The notes below the pieces were generated by a model. The model searched no databases, had not been told where the DNA came from, and worked only from the letters and a program-made list of their open reading frames with translations. From Gossypium raimondii (Eukaryota > Streptophyta > Magnoliopsida > Malvales > Malvaceae), in NCBI RefSeq assembly GCF_025698545.1, contig NC_068566.1, positions 45,611,192 through 45,675,191 on the forward strand: a stretch of DNA of 64,000 bases, in the 5' to 3' direction. Positions 60,626 through 64,000 of this stretch are shown here, piece by piece. The position numbers were made by a program, and so were the translations under genes. Position 1 is the first letter of the stretch, and every line of letters starts with the position of its first letter.

Positions 60626-61782
60626 ATGTCACAAAAAGGGAAATGCGGCATCGGCGTCAACGCCGAAGGCCCACCACACCTGCAACCAGGTTCCACAGTT
60701 GAGATTAAACCCCCCGAATTTGGTTACCAGGGTGCATGGTACACCGCCACTATCATCCAGCGCAATACTCCAATACCCTCCAGGAGGTTCATGGTCCAAT
60801 TCACCCATCTTTTCCAAGACCAAAAAACCGGGGAAAGACCCTTAAGGATGTTCAGCGTCAGCCATATACGCCCTCAGCTCCCTCCACTACGTCCAAGAAA
60901 GTTCAAGCAAGGTGAAGACGCGGACGCTTATCACAAGTACGGCTGGTGGGAAGGGGTGATTCTTCAAGAGTGGAATAATGACAACTATCTTTTTATGTTT
61001 CACAGTGATAATCAGTCGCCAAAGTACGTAGTGTTTGGAGTGAATCAATTGAGGCTTCATAGAACCTGGTTTAATGGGTATTGGGTACCGCCAGTGCAGG
61101 AATCTGAGCTAGCTGTGGAGGTATAAACTCAATTTGGGTATTTCTTGTCTCTTGATTCTTTCCGTCCTGAATCTTGAGTATATGCAATATTCTTGTTTCT
61201 TTGGGGTCTCTCCTTTAATATTTATGTTTGGTTCTTGGCATATAGGAAGTACAAAGGGAAGAAGAGTATAATGAGGGAGACCTTGTTGAGGTGCGCAATG
61301 ATGAAGATGGTTCTAACCGTTCTTGGTTTGCCGCAATTATTGCTAAACCAGTGGGGAATAAAAGGTACCTCATTCAGTATGTGACCTTGGAAACCGAAGA
61401 TAACACTGATTTCTTAGAGAAAGAAGTGGATACCTCGCACATTAGGCCTCGTCCACCGGATATTGTGGTGCCTGATCAGTTTGTAATGCTTGATCAAGTT
61501 GATGCTTTCTACAAAGGTGGATGGTGGAAAGGTGTGATTATTAAGGTCCTTTCTGGTGATTCTAAATATCATGTCTATTTGGCTACACGTGAAGAAATGG
61601 AATTTAAACACGATGAATTAAGGCTACACCAAGACTGGATTGATGGAAAATGGACTAAACCTTCCCCAGGTGTGTGCATCTCTAAACCCTTCTGTATATC
61701 AGTAGATAAGTGTTCTTCAGTGATATTCATGTACAAGTTTTTAACTGATGTCCGATTCATACTTTTTGCTGCAGTGATATGA
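60626..61782 (+). CDS. Agenet (Tudor-like) protein C, 3 exons, 308 aa
   Basis: Exons 60626-61120, 61246-61669 and 61775-61782 join in frame. It has the same two Agenet pairs as A and B (STVEIKPPEFGYQGAW, DADAYHKYGWWEGV, then DLVEVRNDEDG, DAFYKGGWWKGV). Exon 2 is 30 bp shorter because ten residues (EPTKKTLEME region of A) are absent at a repeated GAAGAG. Exon 3 again codes V-I-stop. Intron 2 is 105 bp, a multiple of three, and open in frame, so a retained intron would give 343 residues with the same stop. It is more diverged from A and B than they are from each other. The leader CTCCAGCCAAAAGGAG is conserved. Confidence 0.85.
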
Positions 61783-63219
61783 AGCATGTGCATGATCATA
61801 AACGTAGTCAAGCTTGGACCGTTGCTTAATATGGCATCTTTTCTCGTTTCTTTCCTTTTTTGACACTATCTGTCTCTATTTTAACTGTGCAAAAATTCAG
61901 TAACTGTTGTTTTTCTAACAATACAATCGGATATCAATTACCTAAAGCTTTTAGAGTGAAATAATCTAAACTTTTTTCAGAAAATAAAAACAAATATCAA
62001 ATATCCAAATTGCTTAATCTTTTCATATGTTGTCAATTTTTTCTTTAAAAAAAAATTAAATTTGAAAGTAAGAGATTATATCTTATTAAACTTATATTAA
62101 CACGATGAAAAGAAAAGTAAAGATTGGTGAGGTAGATAAATTCTTAAATCCAATCTAAGAGTTAAAAATATTTTGGTTCTCATGATTCTCATTTTAAGAG
62201 TTCTCACTATTGATGTTGAGTCCAAATTGATATTTTAAGATAGATTCAAGCAATGCTCGTACCAATTTCAACTCCTTCATGTGCATACAAAATAAATAAT
62301 ACTAAAGGTGTTTACCCAACTTGGTTTCCTAACATCTACGGGGGTTTGCCGAGAGAGAATATTTACCATCTTAGCGTATAACAAGTGATTCTAAGCTTTA
62401 ACACTCACTAGTTTAGACTTCTCATTTTTTTTTATCTAAGATCTAAACTTTTTCCCTCTTAAGTTTTTCTTTGAAAATTTAAGACTCTAACTAAGTCAAA
62501 ATAATGCACTCACACAAATATTCTTCATTGAACAAAATAAAGTGCTCTCAATCTATAGAAAACCTATACAAGTTCTCACAATATATAAGTTAGTGAGACT
62601 TGTTAACATACTCAACCTGTTACAATAAATTATCCCTCTAAATAAGCACGATAAACAACACAAATAATATCGTTTAATAGCATGAGATAGGACTTAAATC
62701 AACTGGATATCCTTCCTTCAACAACATGGGTTGATCCAATCCATAAGGGATGATGATTGATTCGATCTAATCTAAAAAAATGTCTACAATCTCTTGCTAA
62801 GTGGAGTTTGGATATAAGAGACGGGCTGGCAAGGATCTCAATCAGGTACGAAAAATACAATCTAAATATATTTGTTGCTAAAATTTGCCAACACAATCAT
62901 GACAGTTTTTCTTAGTCATCGATGCTATCGCAGATGACACTGGTCCAAGCATTGATCTCGAAACTCCTTGACCTTGTTTGCTATCCCATCAAATTAATAT
63001 TTTTCAATGTTTACGCTTGACCTTGTTTGCAAGTACAATTTTATTCTTAAATATTTATATTATTTGTATTAGTATCACAAGTTAATGAGATTAATTGAAG
63101 AATTACTAAAAATCCCATATAAAACAATAAAAATTATTGAAATAATATAAATAAAAAACTCATAATACATCATGTTCTAAAATTAGCTCAACAACTATTA
63201 GTAAGTTTTATTTGGGAAT
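61783..63219. other. Intergenic between Agenet genes C and D
   Basis: The first about 140 bp match the 3' region of gene A. The rest is AT-rich with no recognised gene or repeat end. Confidence 0.5.
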
Positions 63220-63510
63220 AATATATGACAAGTAATAAATCACACAGATGATGGATCTAATGAGGAATTTCTAAAGACTTACAAGATCATGTTGGGTAAA
63301 TGGGAACAAGTCAGTGATGTAAATGTCAACTTGTTGCATGAAAACATTCGTTTGAAGGAGGAAAATTCTAAATTGATAAAACAAGTTGAGGCTAAAGAAT
63401 CCCTGATAGCTGAAGAACTTGACAACCTGGTGAAGACCCAAAATGAGCTTGCAACAACTAAACTTGTGCTTGAAAAGTTCAATAGCAGTACTAGCAAGCT
63501 ACAATACCCC
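63220..63510 (+). mobile_element. Possible Ty1/copia gag fragment
   Basis: An open frame (from about 63244) codes for a coiled-coil-like segment (LHENIRLKEENSKLIKQ, then DNLVKTQNELATTKLVLEKF) of a type common in plant copia gag regions. It is a short, truncated fossil without LTRs nearby. A host coiled-coil fragment cannot be ruled out. Confidence 0.4.
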
Positions 63511-63811
63511 CAAAAATTTTGGAATTTTTTTTTTGTAAATTTTAATTAACCTCTTCTATTTTTTTAAAAAATATGTTAGTAGTCGAATTAATTAGAACAC
63601 CAATTTTCGGTCCGGAAAACATTGATGTAAACAACCTAAATATTAATACTTATACTATTAATAAACTATATACGTTATAATTGAATTGATTCTCAAACCA
63701 ATTCATGCGCCGTTATTTGTTAATCCAACAGTTCGTTCAATGAATATATAAAAAGCATTCATGGGCAGTTTACATCTTTCTCTGTTCACATCTCCAGCCA
63801 AAAGGAGGACA

Positions 63812-64000
63812 ATGTCACAAAAAGGGAAGTACACCATCGGCCTCGGCATCGAAGACCCACCACACCTGCAACCAGGTTCTAGAGTTGAGATTAAACCACG
63901 TGGATTTGGTTACCGGGGTGCATGGTTCTCCGCCATTATCATCAAGCGCGACACTCCAATATACTCTAACCATTTTGTGGTCAAATTCACCGATCTTTAC
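63812..64000 (+). CDS. Agenet (Tudor-like) protein D, partial (5' end only)
   Basis: The ATG at 63812 follows the same leader word (TCTCCAGCCAAAAGGAG) as copies A-C. The 63 codons present give MSQKGKYTIGLGIEDPPHLQ followed by PGSRVEIKPRGFGYRGAWFS, clearly the first Agenet unit and closest to copy C at its start. The frame is open to the window edge. Upstream DNA from about 63590 (GTAAACAACCTAAATATTAAT) also resembles the upstream DNA of A and B, so this is a fourth tandem copy of gene plus flank. Whether it is complete cannot be seen. Confidence 0.8.
   Translation, partial: MSQKGKYTIGLGIEDPPHLQPGSRVEIKPRGFGYRGAWFSAIIIKRDTPIYSNHFVVKFTDLY

Overview
The window is nuclear DNA of a flowering plant. 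It is AT-rich, has intron-rich genes with plant-type GT-AG introns, and is packed with MITEs, LTR-element relics and LINE pieces. Protein content and repeat style point to a eudicot of the mallow/cotton type (Malvaceae, perhaps Gossypium); that last step is inference from memory, not a search result.

Region 1 (1-25.8 kb). A Ty3/gypsy relic (1-880) and two MITEs precede a short C2-domain gene (2443-2922, +). Convergent to it is a 26-exon gene (5541-15957, -) for a 1135-residue MUN/DUF810 protein of the PATROL1 family. Next on the same strand is a 5-exon membrane RING-H2 E3 ligase gene (17651-20360, -). A 5.5-kb gene-free stretch follows, holding a decayed plant-mobile-domain copy and a 300-bp tandem duplication.

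Region 2 (25.8-35.8 kb). RFC2, a small subunit of the replication clamp loader (25865-28624, +, 7 exons, 332 aa), and a rhomboid protease gene of the RBL2 type (33579-35817, +, 5 exons, 328 aa). From memory of Arabidopsis locus numbers, RING, RFC2 and RBL2 are neighbours on chromosome 1 and the MUN/RING pair are neighbours on chromosome 4, so 5.5-35.8 kb looks like an ancestral gene block.

Region 3 (36.2-45 kb). A LINE relic is split by a 7.7-kb stack of LTR-like elements nested inside one another; the innermost is a solo LTR with a perfect 5-bp target duplication.

Region 4 (45.8-64 kb). A cluster of four genes for Agenet (Tudor-like) proteins. Copies A (+) and B (-) lie on the arms of a large inverted repeat (45806-54183 and 56501-58930). 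Copy C (+) follows and copy D (+) runs off the window end. A Ty1/copia element with both LTRs and an ATCTT target duplication sits in arm A, and arm B keeps the matching empty site. Intron 1 and exon 2 of A and B are almost identical although exon 1 has diverged, which suggests gene conversion between the arms.

All spliced models were built by hand: each exon joins in frame with consensus splice sites (one GC-AG intron), and protein lengths agree with remembered family lengths. No prokaryotic features, CRISPR arrays, rRNA or convincing tRNA genes were seen.
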